A program made the position numbers and the translations under genes. Below the pieces are notes generated by a model. That model searched no databases, was not told the origin of the DNA, and worked only from the letters and a program-made list of their open reading frames with translations. A DNA stretch of 5,769 nt from an uncultured Mycoplasma sp. (lineage in GTDB: Bacteria > Bacillota_I > Bacilli_A > RF39 > UBA660), in the NCBI GenBank assembly GCA_947388575.1, contig CANDSI010000081.1, positions 1 to 5,769 on the forward strand, given 5' to 3'. This document shows positions 1 to 4,378 of this stretch, one piece after another. The first letter of the stretch is position 1, and every line of letters starts with the position of its first letter.

Positions 1-110
1 GTGGACTTTTCTTGCGTACAATCAATTTTTATTGCTATGTGGAATTTACTTTTTTTAATTAACCAACTCCAATAAATTTATTTAAAAGAACAATGAATTT
101 CAAAAAAAAC

Positions 111-139
111 TTGAAAAGGAAAAAGAAAACATATATAAT
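111..139 (+). promoter_or_regulatory. Sigma-A type promoter of hpf
   Basis: A -35 box TTGAAA (111-116) and a perfect -10 box TATAAT (134-139) are separated by 17 nt. Transcription should begin near 146, giving a leader of about 40 nt before the hpf start. The fit to the housekeeping consensus is good. No sigma-B or sigma-H type box was recognised, although hpf genes in related bacteria are often stress-induced. Confidence 0.75.
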
Positions 140-187
140 AAACGTATACCAAAGACAGCAAAGAAAAAATTGGAAGGAGAGATGTTT

Positions 188-721
188 ATGAACATTAAAA
201 TAGTAGGAAAAGAACTAAAAGCAACAGATGCAATTAAAGATTATATTGGTAAAAAATCAGAAAGATTAATAAAATATTTTGGAGAAGAATTTGATGTTAC
301 AGCAACCATTAAAACAGAAGGTGGAATGCAAGTAGCAGAAACAGAAGTAAGAACACCAACAGATAGATTTAGAGCAGTAACAGCTCACAGAGATTTATAT
401 GCTTCTATTGATAAAAATATTGATATTTTAGAAGGTCAAATTAGAAAAATGAAAACCAAAAAAGACCAACAAAATATGACTGATTCTATTCGTAACAAAG
501 AAATGGCAAGAGAAGTAGAAGAACATCCAATTGAAGGTGAAATTATCAAAACATTATATTATGAAATCAAACCATTATCACCAGAAGATGCAAAGTTAAA
601 ACTAGAAGAAAAACCACAAGATAAATTTTTAACATTTATTAATATCGAAACAGGAAAAGTAAATGTTATTTATCGTCTAAAAGATAATAGTAACTATGGT
701 TTAGTAGAACCAGAAGCGTAA
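188..721 (+). CDS. hpf: Long-form ribosome hibernation promoting factor (HPF/YfiA family)
   Basis: This protein binds the decoding region of the 30S subunit and, in the long form, pairs ribosomes into inactive 100S dimers during slow growth. The 177-residue product opens with the typical MNIKIVGKELKATDAIKDYI, and residues 1-95 form the S30AE domain. A charged linker (about 95-118) leads to the C-terminal dimerisation domain (about 119-177), ending in the recognisable VIYRLKDNSNYGLVEPE. That C-terminal domain is somewhat divergent from the usual family pattern. ATG 188 is chosen because AAGGAG (174-179) lies 8 nt upstream. An in-frame TTG at 170 and ATG at 182 also exist, but the first overlaps the ribosome binding site and the second is only 2 nt from it. 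The gene is monocistronic, with its own promoter and terminator. Length and both domains are normal for the family. Confidence 0.95.
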   Translation: MNIKIVGKELKATDAIKDYIGKKSERLIKYFGEEFDVTATIKTEGGMQVAETEVRTPTDRFRAVTAHRDLYASIDKNIDILEGQIRKMKTKKDQQNMTDSIRNKEMAREVEEHPIEGEIIKTLYYEIKPLSPEDAKLKLEEKPQDKFLTFINIETGKVNVIYRLKDNSNYGLVEPEA

Positions 722-735
722 GTAAATAATTATAT

Positions 736-782
736 AAAAAAGAAACCTATCTAAATATGTAATCTAAATAGGTTTCTTTTTT
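736..782 (+). terminator. Rho-independent terminator after hpf, probably bidirectional
   Basis: AGAAACCTAT (741-750) pairs perfectly with ATAGGTTTCT (768-777) around a 17-nt loop. The stem is extended by an A run on the left (736-740) and a T run on the right (777-782). Because both sides carry the needed homopolymer, it can end hpf on the plus strand and also serve the convergent spore-protein remnant on the minus strand. Confidence 0.9.
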
Positions 783-822
783 GCTGTATAAGTATACAAC
801 AAGGATTGTTTCTTAAATGAAA

Positions 823-954
823 CTATTTCATTTGGTTTTCAGCTTGTTGAATTAACTTTTTAACCATTTGTCCACCGATTCTACCAGCATCTCTTGCAGA
901 TAAATCACCGTTGTAACCTTGTTTTAAGTTAACACCAACTTCTCTAGGAGTCAA
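823..954 (-). pseudogene. C-terminal fragment of an alpha/beta-type small acid-soluble spore protein
   Basis: Alpha/beta SASPs coat DNA in dormant spores and protect it from UV and heat; germination proteases later degrade them. Read on the minus strand, about 43 codons end at TAG (823-825) and contain GVNLKQGYNGDLSARDAGRI followed by GGQMVKKLIQQAENQMK. This is the conserved C-terminal DNA-binding part of the family. Full-length members have roughly 60-70 residues. Here the N-terminal segment is missing, and there is no ATG or ribosome binding site in frame before the homology ends around 946-954. Beyond that point the frame reads unrelated AT-rich sequence into a stop. It is therefore a 5'-truncated remnant, not a gene with an overlooked start. 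A perfect inverted repeat (815-822 with 826-833) spans its stop codon. The fragment implies a spore-former and marks where foreign DNA joins the chromosome. Confidence 0.85.
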
Positions 955-1006
955 AAATATATTTAAAGCAATCGCCTAAAATTACATATTAAATTAAGTG
1001 CAACTA

Positions 1007-1035
1007 TTGAAAGCTAACCTAAGATATGATATAAC
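1007..1035 (+). promoter_or_regulatory. Possible promoter of the DUF3006-like/hydrolase operon
   Basis: TTGAAA (1007-1012) and TATAAC (1030-1035) are 17 nt apart, five of six matches each to the sigma-A consensus. Transcription would start near 1042 and leave an unusually long leader of about 158 nt before the ATG at 1200. Apart from one hairpin (1057-1078), I see no gene or recognised riboswitch between 955 and 1199. Confidence 0.45.
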
Positions 1036-1056
1036 CTACATATAGTTTAGTTCAAT

Positions 1057-1078
1057 ACAATTTTGCTCAAAAAATTGT
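1057..1078 (+). other. Hairpin in the leader of the DUF3006-like gene
   Basis: ACAATTTT (1057-1064) is perfectly complementary to AAAATTGT (1071-1078), with the 6-nt loop GCTCAA. It is A/T-rich and lacks a clear T tail, so it is weak as a terminator. It lies between the putative promoter and the ribosome binding site and could affect mRNA stability or read-through. Function unknown. Confidence 0.4.
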
Positions 1079-1199
1079 TTCTTAACTTTTTAGTGATATT
1101 GAAAGACCAATCTACAGTAAATAATTACCTATATCTTATGAAGAACTTTGGAAGCTATCATTCCCATTTAATTTATAAATATGTCTTGGAGGCTTTTGT

Positions 1200-1745
1200 A
1201 TGCAATTGGATTTTAATTTTAATAAAAATGATTTAGAGAATAGAAAAAATGGTACTATTCCCAATTTTATTAGTGGATTTATTAGTGAATTATCAAGCTA
1301 TTTAGAAAATTTGATAAAGAGCCAAAATACCACTTATTGTGTTATGTCAGATATAAATAAAGAGGGTAAAGTATATGTTGTTGCTCAAAATGGGACTGGA
1401 AGTGGTAAGAATATAAATTTAGATGAATTGCCAGAAGGAGTAACTAGAGGCACTATTTTAAGGTACAAAAATGGGAAGATGGTAATAGATGAAGAACTTA
1501 CAAAAGAATCTATTAATAGATTAAATGAGGTTAGAGTAAATAACGAAAAACTACTTTCAGAATATAAAGCAGAAGGGGTGGAATATTTAGTAACGGAAGT
1601 GGGGGATGATTATGCAATATTGCAAAATCAACAAACTGGTTTGGAGTTTGATTCTTCTGACTTTTCAAAGGATATAATAAATCATTTAAAACAAGGGTTA
1701 ATTCTTACTTGCGAAAATGGAGAATATGTTATAAAAAATAATTGA
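1200..1745 (+). CDS. Protein with two DUF3006-like units
   Basis: The 181-residue product has no signal peptide or membrane segment. Residues 1-44 are polar and partly helical and match nothing I know. Residues about 49-98 follow the DUF3006 pattern: a hydrophobic strand (GKVYVVAQN), then INLDELPEGVTRGTIL, then a strand ending NGKMVIDEE. A helix (100-123) follows. Residues about 130-178 repeat the pattern in weaker form: VTEVGDDYAILQNQQTG, then LKQGLILTCENGEYVI. DUF3006 proteins are small and usually about 70 residues, so two units on a novel N-terminus is unusual. TGGAGG (1187-1192) sits 7 nt before the ATG and fixes the start. The hydrolase gene begins 23 nt downstream with its own ribosome binding site. 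DUF3006 next to ComEC-type hydrolases is a pairing I recall from Firmicutes, which supports both calls. The molecular role is unknown. Confidence 0.7.
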   Translation: MQLDFNFNKNDLENRKNGTIPNFISGFISELSSYLENLIKSQNTTYCVMSDINKEGKVYVVAQNGTGSGKNINLDELPEGVTRGTILRYKNGKMVIDEELTKESINRLNEVRVNNEKLLSEYKAEGVEYLVTEVGDDYAILQNQQTGLEFDSSDFSKDIINHLKQGLILTCENGEYVIKNN

Positions 1746-1768
1746 GTTAGATTGCTAGGAGTAATTAA

Positions 1769-2073
1769 ATGGAAAAAAGAAATATTAATAGTAAAGTAAT
1801 AGTATTTGTAGTAATTATTGTATTATGTATTTTTATTGGTATAATATCAGTTGTTAAAAATAGACCTTTAATTAATATAGATGAGGATATATTAAGAATT
1901 TATTATTTTAATGTTGGACAGGCAGACAGCACTTTAATTATAAATAAGGGTGAAACAATGCTGAGTGATGGTGGAAATGAAGCAGATAGTCAAAATATAA
2001 TTGATTATATAAGAAGATTGGGAATAACTACTATTTTGAATTTGATAAAACCAGTTTAGATGGAAATAAGTAA
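1769..2073 (+). pseudogene. Truncated membrane-anchored ComEC-like MBL-fold hydrolase
   Basis: The ORF starts at ATG 1769 with AGGAG (1757-1761) 7 nt upstream and stops after 96 residues at TAG 2057-2059. Residues 9-29 form one transmembrane anchor, so the rest would lie outside the membrane. From residue 41, ILRIYYFNVGQADSTLI and then GETMLSDGGN and IIDYIRRLGIT match the N-terminal end of ComEC/Rec2-type metallo-beta-lactamase-fold proteins (usual pattern DVGQGDS and LIDAGN). The next element of the family, the metal-binding HxHxDH motif, is absent. After LGITTI the frame reads only LNLIKPV. In another frame, FEFDKTSLDGNK ends at TAA 2071-2073 and could be the original C-terminus. An internal deletion joining head to tail out of frame would explain this. 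It cannot be catalytic as it stands. It is co-transcribed with the upstream DUF3006-like gene. Confidence 0.75.
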
Positions 2074-2085
2074 ATAGGGAAAAAG

Positions 2086-2205
2086 ATGCTTTGTAAAATC
2101 ATAGTAGTATTCATAATTTTAATAATGATATTTCATATAAAAGTGATAGCACGTGGAGGAAACATTACTGGGTGGAAAGAGGAAAAAATCAAAAGATATA
2201 ATTAA
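2086..2205 (+). CDS. Possible small membrane peptide, 39 residues
   Basis: An ATG at 2086 preceded by AGGGA (2076-2080, 5 nt away) opens a frame of 39 codons. It begins MLCKIIVVFIILIMIFHIKV, a strongly hydrophobic segment about 18 residues long, and ends in a basic, polar tail that overlaps the next ORF in another frame. It could be a real membrane peptide, the head of a deleted secreted or membrane protein, or chance in AT-rich DNA where ATA and ATT codons are common. The overlapping tail is probably read-through into foreign sequence. I do not recognise it. Confidence 0.25.
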   Translation: MLCKIIVVFIILIMIFHIKVIARGGNITGWKEEKIKRYN

Positions 2206-2854
2206 TTTTTTAGAAAGATTACTTATATTAATTGCTTTTGTAGACAAACATTTAGACGATAAATTTTATCTAGAAGGAACACAAAGAATAGATGTAAGAA
2301 ACAAAATTACAAGAGAGTTGTGTGCTAATCTATTGATACATCGTGAGTTTTTTTATCCATATCCTGCAAAATTAATTATAGAAAAGAATTGCATCAGAAC
2401 AGAAAATGCAAATCGTGCTAAGATGATAGGAAAATTAGATATACATTCTTATGAGCCATATCCTAAAAACCCAAAGTTAGCAAAATTTTTTAAAGAAGTT
2501 GGATTAGCTGATGAATTAGGTTCTGGTGTAAAAAATATGGTCAAATATACAAAAATATATTCTGGAGGAGTACCAGAATTTAAGGAAGATGATATTTTTA
2601 GGACAGTAATTCCTATAACAAGTGTTGCTGAGAATGAACTGAAAAACACTGGTGATAAACCGGCGATAAGTACAAGCGATAAAATTATAGAGTATTTAAA
2701 AATAAATGATTTTATTACAACAACGATAGCAGTAGAAATATTAGAATTGAAAAGTAAATCTTGGGTAAGAGAATGTTTAAATCAAATGGTAAAAGAAAAT
2801 ATATTAATTGCAGAAGGTAGTAACAAGAATAGAAAATACAGATTAAATAAGTAA
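2153..2854 (+). pseudogene. 3' part of a Schlafen/AlbA_2-type ATP-binding transcriptional regulator
   Basis: The frame codes for about 233 residues that match the C-terminal half of a large family annotated as AlbA_2-domain or 'RecG-related' putative DNA-binding regulators, usually about 450-500 residues. Recognisable blocks are DKFYLEG (37-42), RNKITRELCANLLIHREF (49-66, the ATPase-like helix with E56 and N59), YPKNPKLAKFFKEVGLADEL with GSG (103-125), and KYTKIYSGG (131-139). A winged-helix segment (175-231) follows. The N-terminal AlbA_2/Schlafen domain is missing, and homology begins only around residue 14. The nominal GTG start at 2153 has no upstream ribosome binding site; the GGAGG at 2155-2159 lies inside the frame. 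The fragment is thus probably untranslated, or translated weakly. It lies directly after the truncated hydrolase, suggesting a deletion or recombination joint between about 2060 and 2190. Confidence 0.75.
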
Positions 2855-2894
2855 AGACGAGAAGTCAGATTATAAATAAATTTGAAATTGGAGA

Positions 2895-2975
2895 ATATCA
2901 ATTTGAATTTAACTTTGGATAAATTGCTCTAAATTACAGAAAAAGATCCACAAAATTGATTGTGGTGCGAATAAA
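2895..2975. repeat. Left copy of direct repeat flanking the toxin-antitoxin operon
   Basis: This stretch matches 3627-3718. The first 16 nt (2895-2910) and last 18 nt (2958-2975) are identical in both copies, and the middle is similar. Relative to the right copy it lacks about 11 nt covering the terminator arm and T run. It contains a hairpin, CCACAA (2948-2953) with TTGTGG (2960-2965). The resemblance may begin as early as 2882, where TTGAAA echoes the sequence at the toxin stop codon. Confidence 0.75.
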
Positions 2976-3034
2976 GGAGTAATAAATTAAAATTAATAAA
3001 GAAAATAAAAAGGATATTAATTTTTAGAAAGGTA

Positions 3035-3043
3035 TGATATAAT
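3035..3043 (+). promoter_or_regulatory. Extended -10 promoter of the toxin-antitoxin operon
   Basis: TGATATAAT (3035-3043) is a perfect extended -10 element (TGnTATAAT). No good -35 box is seen 17 nt upstream (TATTAA at 3015-3020), which is tolerated for extended -10 promoters. Transcription would start near 3050, about 20 nt before the antitoxin ATG. The AT-rich, partly symmetrical stretch 3037-3052 overlapping the -10 is where an antitoxin operator would be expected, but no clean palindrome is visible. Confidence 0.65.
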
Positions 3044-3070
3044 ATAGTATATGGAAAGGTTGTGAATATT

Positions 3071-3307
3071 ATGCAAAGAGAGATAAGTGTTAAAGAATTT
3101 GAAAATGTAGTGAACGCAAGTAATGATATAGAGCCAATAATTATAAAAAGAGAAAATAAAAAAGACTTATTAGTTATAAGTTTAGAACAATATCAAAGAG
3201 ATGTATTCTATAATAAACTTGAAAAGAGTAAAAAACAATATAAAGAAGGAAAAGTTCATAGTGCAAGAACTGTTTTCAAAGAGTTGAGAGAGAAATATGG
3301 ATACTGA
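3071..3307 (+). CDS. Type II antitoxin, Phd/YefM-like
   Basis: The 78-residue product has an N-terminal Phd/YefM-like DNA-binding and dimerisation part (about 1-48: REISVKEFENVV, then EPIIIKRENKKDLLVISLEQYQ). A charged C-terminal tail (about 49-78) ends FKELREKYGY, the part that wraps and blocks the toxin in this class. ATG 3071 is preferred, with GGAAAGG (3053-3059) 11 nt upstream. A GTG at 3062 is in frame but only 2 nt from that site. The gene overlaps the toxin gene by 11 nt, indicating translational coupling, and the antitoxin should repress its own promoter alone and with the toxin. The C-terminal motif is also shared with RelB-type antitoxins, so the subfamily is less certain than the role. 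Confidence 0.85.
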   Translation: MQREISVKEFENVVNASNDIEPIIIKRENKKDLLVISLEQYQRDVFYNKLEKSKKQYKEGKVHSARTVFKELREKYGY

Positions 3308-3614
3308 TAATTATGAAATTGTTTTAACTGACATTGCGAATGAAGAACTAGAAGAAATTTATAAATACATTTCAGAGAACTTATTGGAAGTATCAGTTGC
3401 AAATAAATTAATGGAAAAGATTGAACAAAGTTTTTTACGATTAGAACAAAATCCATATTCATGTGTGGAAGTGCATATCAAGCCACATAATGATGTATAT
3501 AGAAAATTGGTAATAGATAATTATATAGCATTATACGAAGTAGAAGAAAATTATAAACAGGTTGTTATTTATAGAGTATTATATGGTGGTATGGACTATT
3601 TGAATATAATTTGA
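3297..3614 (+). CDS. Type II toxin, RelE/ParE superfamily
   Basis: The 105-residue protein has the RelE/ParE layout. Two N-terminal helices (residues 12-51: IANEELEEIYKYISENL, then ANKLMEKIEQSFLRLEQNP) are followed by a beta sheet containing YRKLVIDNYIALYEVEE (68-84) and VVIYRVLYGGMDY (89-101). Basic residues R69, K70 and R93 and the tyrosines are in the usual positions for this fold. RelE members cleave mRNA in the ribosome and ParE members poison gyrase; the sequence alone does not decide which applies, and the YRKL...Y.ALYEV pattern is common in ParE-annotated 'plasmid stabilisation' proteins. ATG 3297 lies inside the antitoxin gene, so translation is probably coupled. Length is normal and the frame intact. 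A terminator follows at once. This is the most convincing complete functional unit in the accessory part of the window. Confidence 0.88.
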   Translation: MDTDNYEIVLTDIANEELEEIYKYISENLLEVSVANKLMEKIEQSFLRLEQNPYSCVEVHIKPHNDVYRKLVIDNYIALYEVEENYKQVVIYRVLYGGMDYLNII

Positions 3615-3620
3615 AACGAT

Positions 3621-3655
3621 AAAGGGATATCAATTTGAATTTGGTATTCTTTTTT
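3621..3655 (+). terminator. Terminator of the toxin-antitoxin operon
   Basis: AAAGGGATATC (3621-3631) pairs with the segment starting GGTATTC (3643-3649) and running into T's, with several G-T pairs, around the loop AATTTGAATTT. A T run (3650-3655) follows. It begins 7 nt after the toxin stop. The same left arm survives in the left repeat copy (from 2895), where the right arm and T run are deleted. Confidence 0.6.
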
Positions 3656-3718
3656 CTTTGGATAAGTTACTCTAAATGCAAAATAAAAAGCCACAAAATC
3701 GATTGTGGTGCGAATAAA
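3627..3718. repeat. Right copy of direct repeat flanking the toxin-antitoxin operon
   Basis: This is the partner of 2895-2975, offset by about 730-745 bp so that promoter, antitoxin and toxin all lie between the copies. It includes the operon terminator and a hairpin, CCACAA (3691-3696) with TTGTGG (3703-3708), whose loop reads AATCGA here and AATTGA in the left copy. The final GATTGTGGTGCGAATAAA (3701-3718) is identical in both copies. Confidence 0.75.
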
Positions 3719-3778
3719 ACTAATGAAAAATTAAATTCTAATATTCAAAATTATTAGAAATTTAGAGTAGACTATTAG

Positions 3779-3884
3779 GAGCCTCTAAAATTAAAGAGTA
3801 TACCGCTAAAAGCCACGCTTTTAGGCAGTTTGTGGGAATGGAGTCGACTCCCTGTTCCTGCAAATTTCTCTTAGGAGAAATTTG
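3779..3884 (+). ncRNA. Hairpin-rich segment, possible IS200/IS605-type right end or structured RNA
   Basis: Three strong hairpins stand in a row and are less AT-rich than their surroundings. CTAAAAGC (3806-3813) pairs with GCTTTTAG (3817-3824) around CAC. GGAA (3835-3838) with TTCC (3855-3858) encloses GGAG/CTCC (3840-3843, 3848-3851) with loop TCGA. CAAATTTCTC (3861-3870) pairs perfectly with GAGAAATTTG (3875-3884) around TTAG. A series of such structures resembles the right end of IS200/IS605 elements, where the tail of tnpB and its guide RNA scaffold lie. One frame stays open from 3779 to a stop at 3872-3874 but shows no domain I know. No tnpA or tnpB is present and no promoter was found. 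Alternatives are an unrecognised riboswitch-like or regulatory RNA ending at the terminator at 3951. I see none of the purine, lysine, glycine, T-box or 6S consensus elements. Confidence 0.4.
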
Positions 3885-3909
3885 ATTAGAAAAAGTGAAA
3901 TAAATAGAG

Positions 3910-3951
3910 AAAAAAGCATTTATAAAAGTAAAATTTTATAAGTGCTTTTTT
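3910..3951 (+). terminator. Very strong rho-independent terminator
   Basis: An 18-nt arm (3910-3927), beginning AAAAAAGC, pairs with 3934-3951 ending GCTTTTTT, with a single G-T pair and the loop GTAAAA. The A and T runs at the two ends make it active in either direction. No coding gene lies within 290 nt upstream, so the transcript it ends is either the toxin-antitoxin read-through or the hairpin-rich segment just before it. Confidence 0.85.
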
Positions 3952-3954
3952 GAT

Positions 3955-4321
3955 ATGAGAGAAGCCATAAACTCATTAAAAAAGAGATAGGTGTAATGAG
4001 CCGATGCAATAAAATTCATTCGTAGTAATTTAAACAGTCTATTTAAATTATATGCGAAAGTGAGATTTTTTGACATAGACTCACAATAAATAAAGAGTGC
4101 AGGAGGATACTTGGATGTGGATTTATAGATGTAAAAAGTTTGGACAAGTATAAACAAGGTTATTAAAAATAACAGCATTTATAGTAGAAGTAGTTCTACA
4201 TATTAGACTGCTATGATGCAATGCGAACGACCGACGGTTTCATAGATTATAATAATTCCAATTTGAAGTATTGGGATTATTATGCTAATTTGCGGTTTGC
4301 TCACTTCCTCTGGTTTCAAAG
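3955..4321. other. Non-coding or decayed stretch with hairpins and an orphan ribosome binding site
   Basis: No frame here codes for a convincing protein. On the plus strand one frame starts at ATG 3955 (MREAINSLKKR, then stops) and stays open for 29 codons at 4000-4086, but stops then recur at the rate expected by chance. AGGAGG (4101-4106) lies 8 nt before an ATG at 4115, an ideal start that yields only 12 codons (to 4153), so it may be a leader peptide or the head of a destroyed gene. Perfect small hairpins occur at 4026-4050 (9-nt arms, loop CAGTCTA), 4159-4173 and 4184-4199. TTGACA (4070-4075) lacks a good -10 box at the right distance. Confidence 0.45.
4249..4283. repeat. Long inverted repeat (hairpin)
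   Basis: A 14-nt arm (4249-4262, ATAATAATTCCAAT) pairs with 4270-4283 (ATTGGGATTATTAT) with one G-T pair and a 7-nt loop. There is no T run after it, so it is not a standard terminator on the plus strand. It sits about 40 nt upstream of the promoter of the HEPN gene and might be the end of a small mobile element or a cruciform-type site. Confidence 0.6.
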
Positions 4322-4351
4322 TTGAATTTTGTAGAAATATGATGTTATAGT
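4322..4351 (+). promoter_or_regulatory. Promoter of the HEPN gene
   Basis: TTGAAT (4322-4327) and TATAGT (4346-4351) are 18 nt apart, five of six matches in each box. Transcription would start near 4358, only about 20 nt before the ATG at 4379, with AGGAG (4367-4371) in between. This ordered promoter, ribosome binding site and ATG support 4379 as the original start of the frameshifted gene. Confidence 0.6.
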
Positions 4352-4378
4352 CATAAAAAATGATTTAGGAGCTTAACT

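Noticed and set aside
1..110. Short open frames running off the left edge, possibly the tail of an upstream gene
   Set aside because: All three plus-strand frames end within about 80 nt and none shows a motif I recognise, so no gene tail can be supported.
815..833. Perfect inverted repeat AAATGAAA-CTA-TTTCATTT as terminator of the spore-protein remnant
   Set aside because: It spans the stop codon and has no T run on the minus strand; the 736-782 hairpin is a better terminator for both strands.
1099..1127. Second promoter (TTGAAA with TAATTA) before the DUF3006-like gene
   Set aside because: The -10 box is a poor match; the pair at 1007-1035 fits better.
2449..2649. Minus-strand ORF of 66 codons
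   Set aside because: It lies wholly opposite the Schlafen/AlbA_2-type regulator frame, which has clear homology, and it has no ribosome binding site.
3256..3462. Minus-strand ORF of 68 codons
   Set aside because: It is antisense to the antitoxin-toxin overlap, which is clearly coding.
2895..3718. CRISPR array
   Set aside because: Only two repeat copies exist, they are diverged and about 740 bp apart, and genes lie between them.
3779..3951. Known riboswitch or housekeeping RNA (T-box, cobalamin, c-di-GMP, 6S, SRP)
   Set aside because: Short resemblances exist (for example AAAGCCAC), but conserved core elements are missing or in the wrong order.
4000..4086. Open 29-codon plus-strand run (ADAIKFIRSNLNSLFKLYAK and onward) as a decayed gene
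   Set aside because: It reads like protein, but flanking stops occur at about the chance rate for this composition and I know no matching family.
3936..4178. Minus-strand ORF of 80 codons starting with a hydrophobic stretch
   Set aside because: No ribosome binding site precedes the ATG, it runs into the strong terminator hairpin, and its hydrophobic start is simply what AT-rich sequence encodes. Not excluded, but unsupported.
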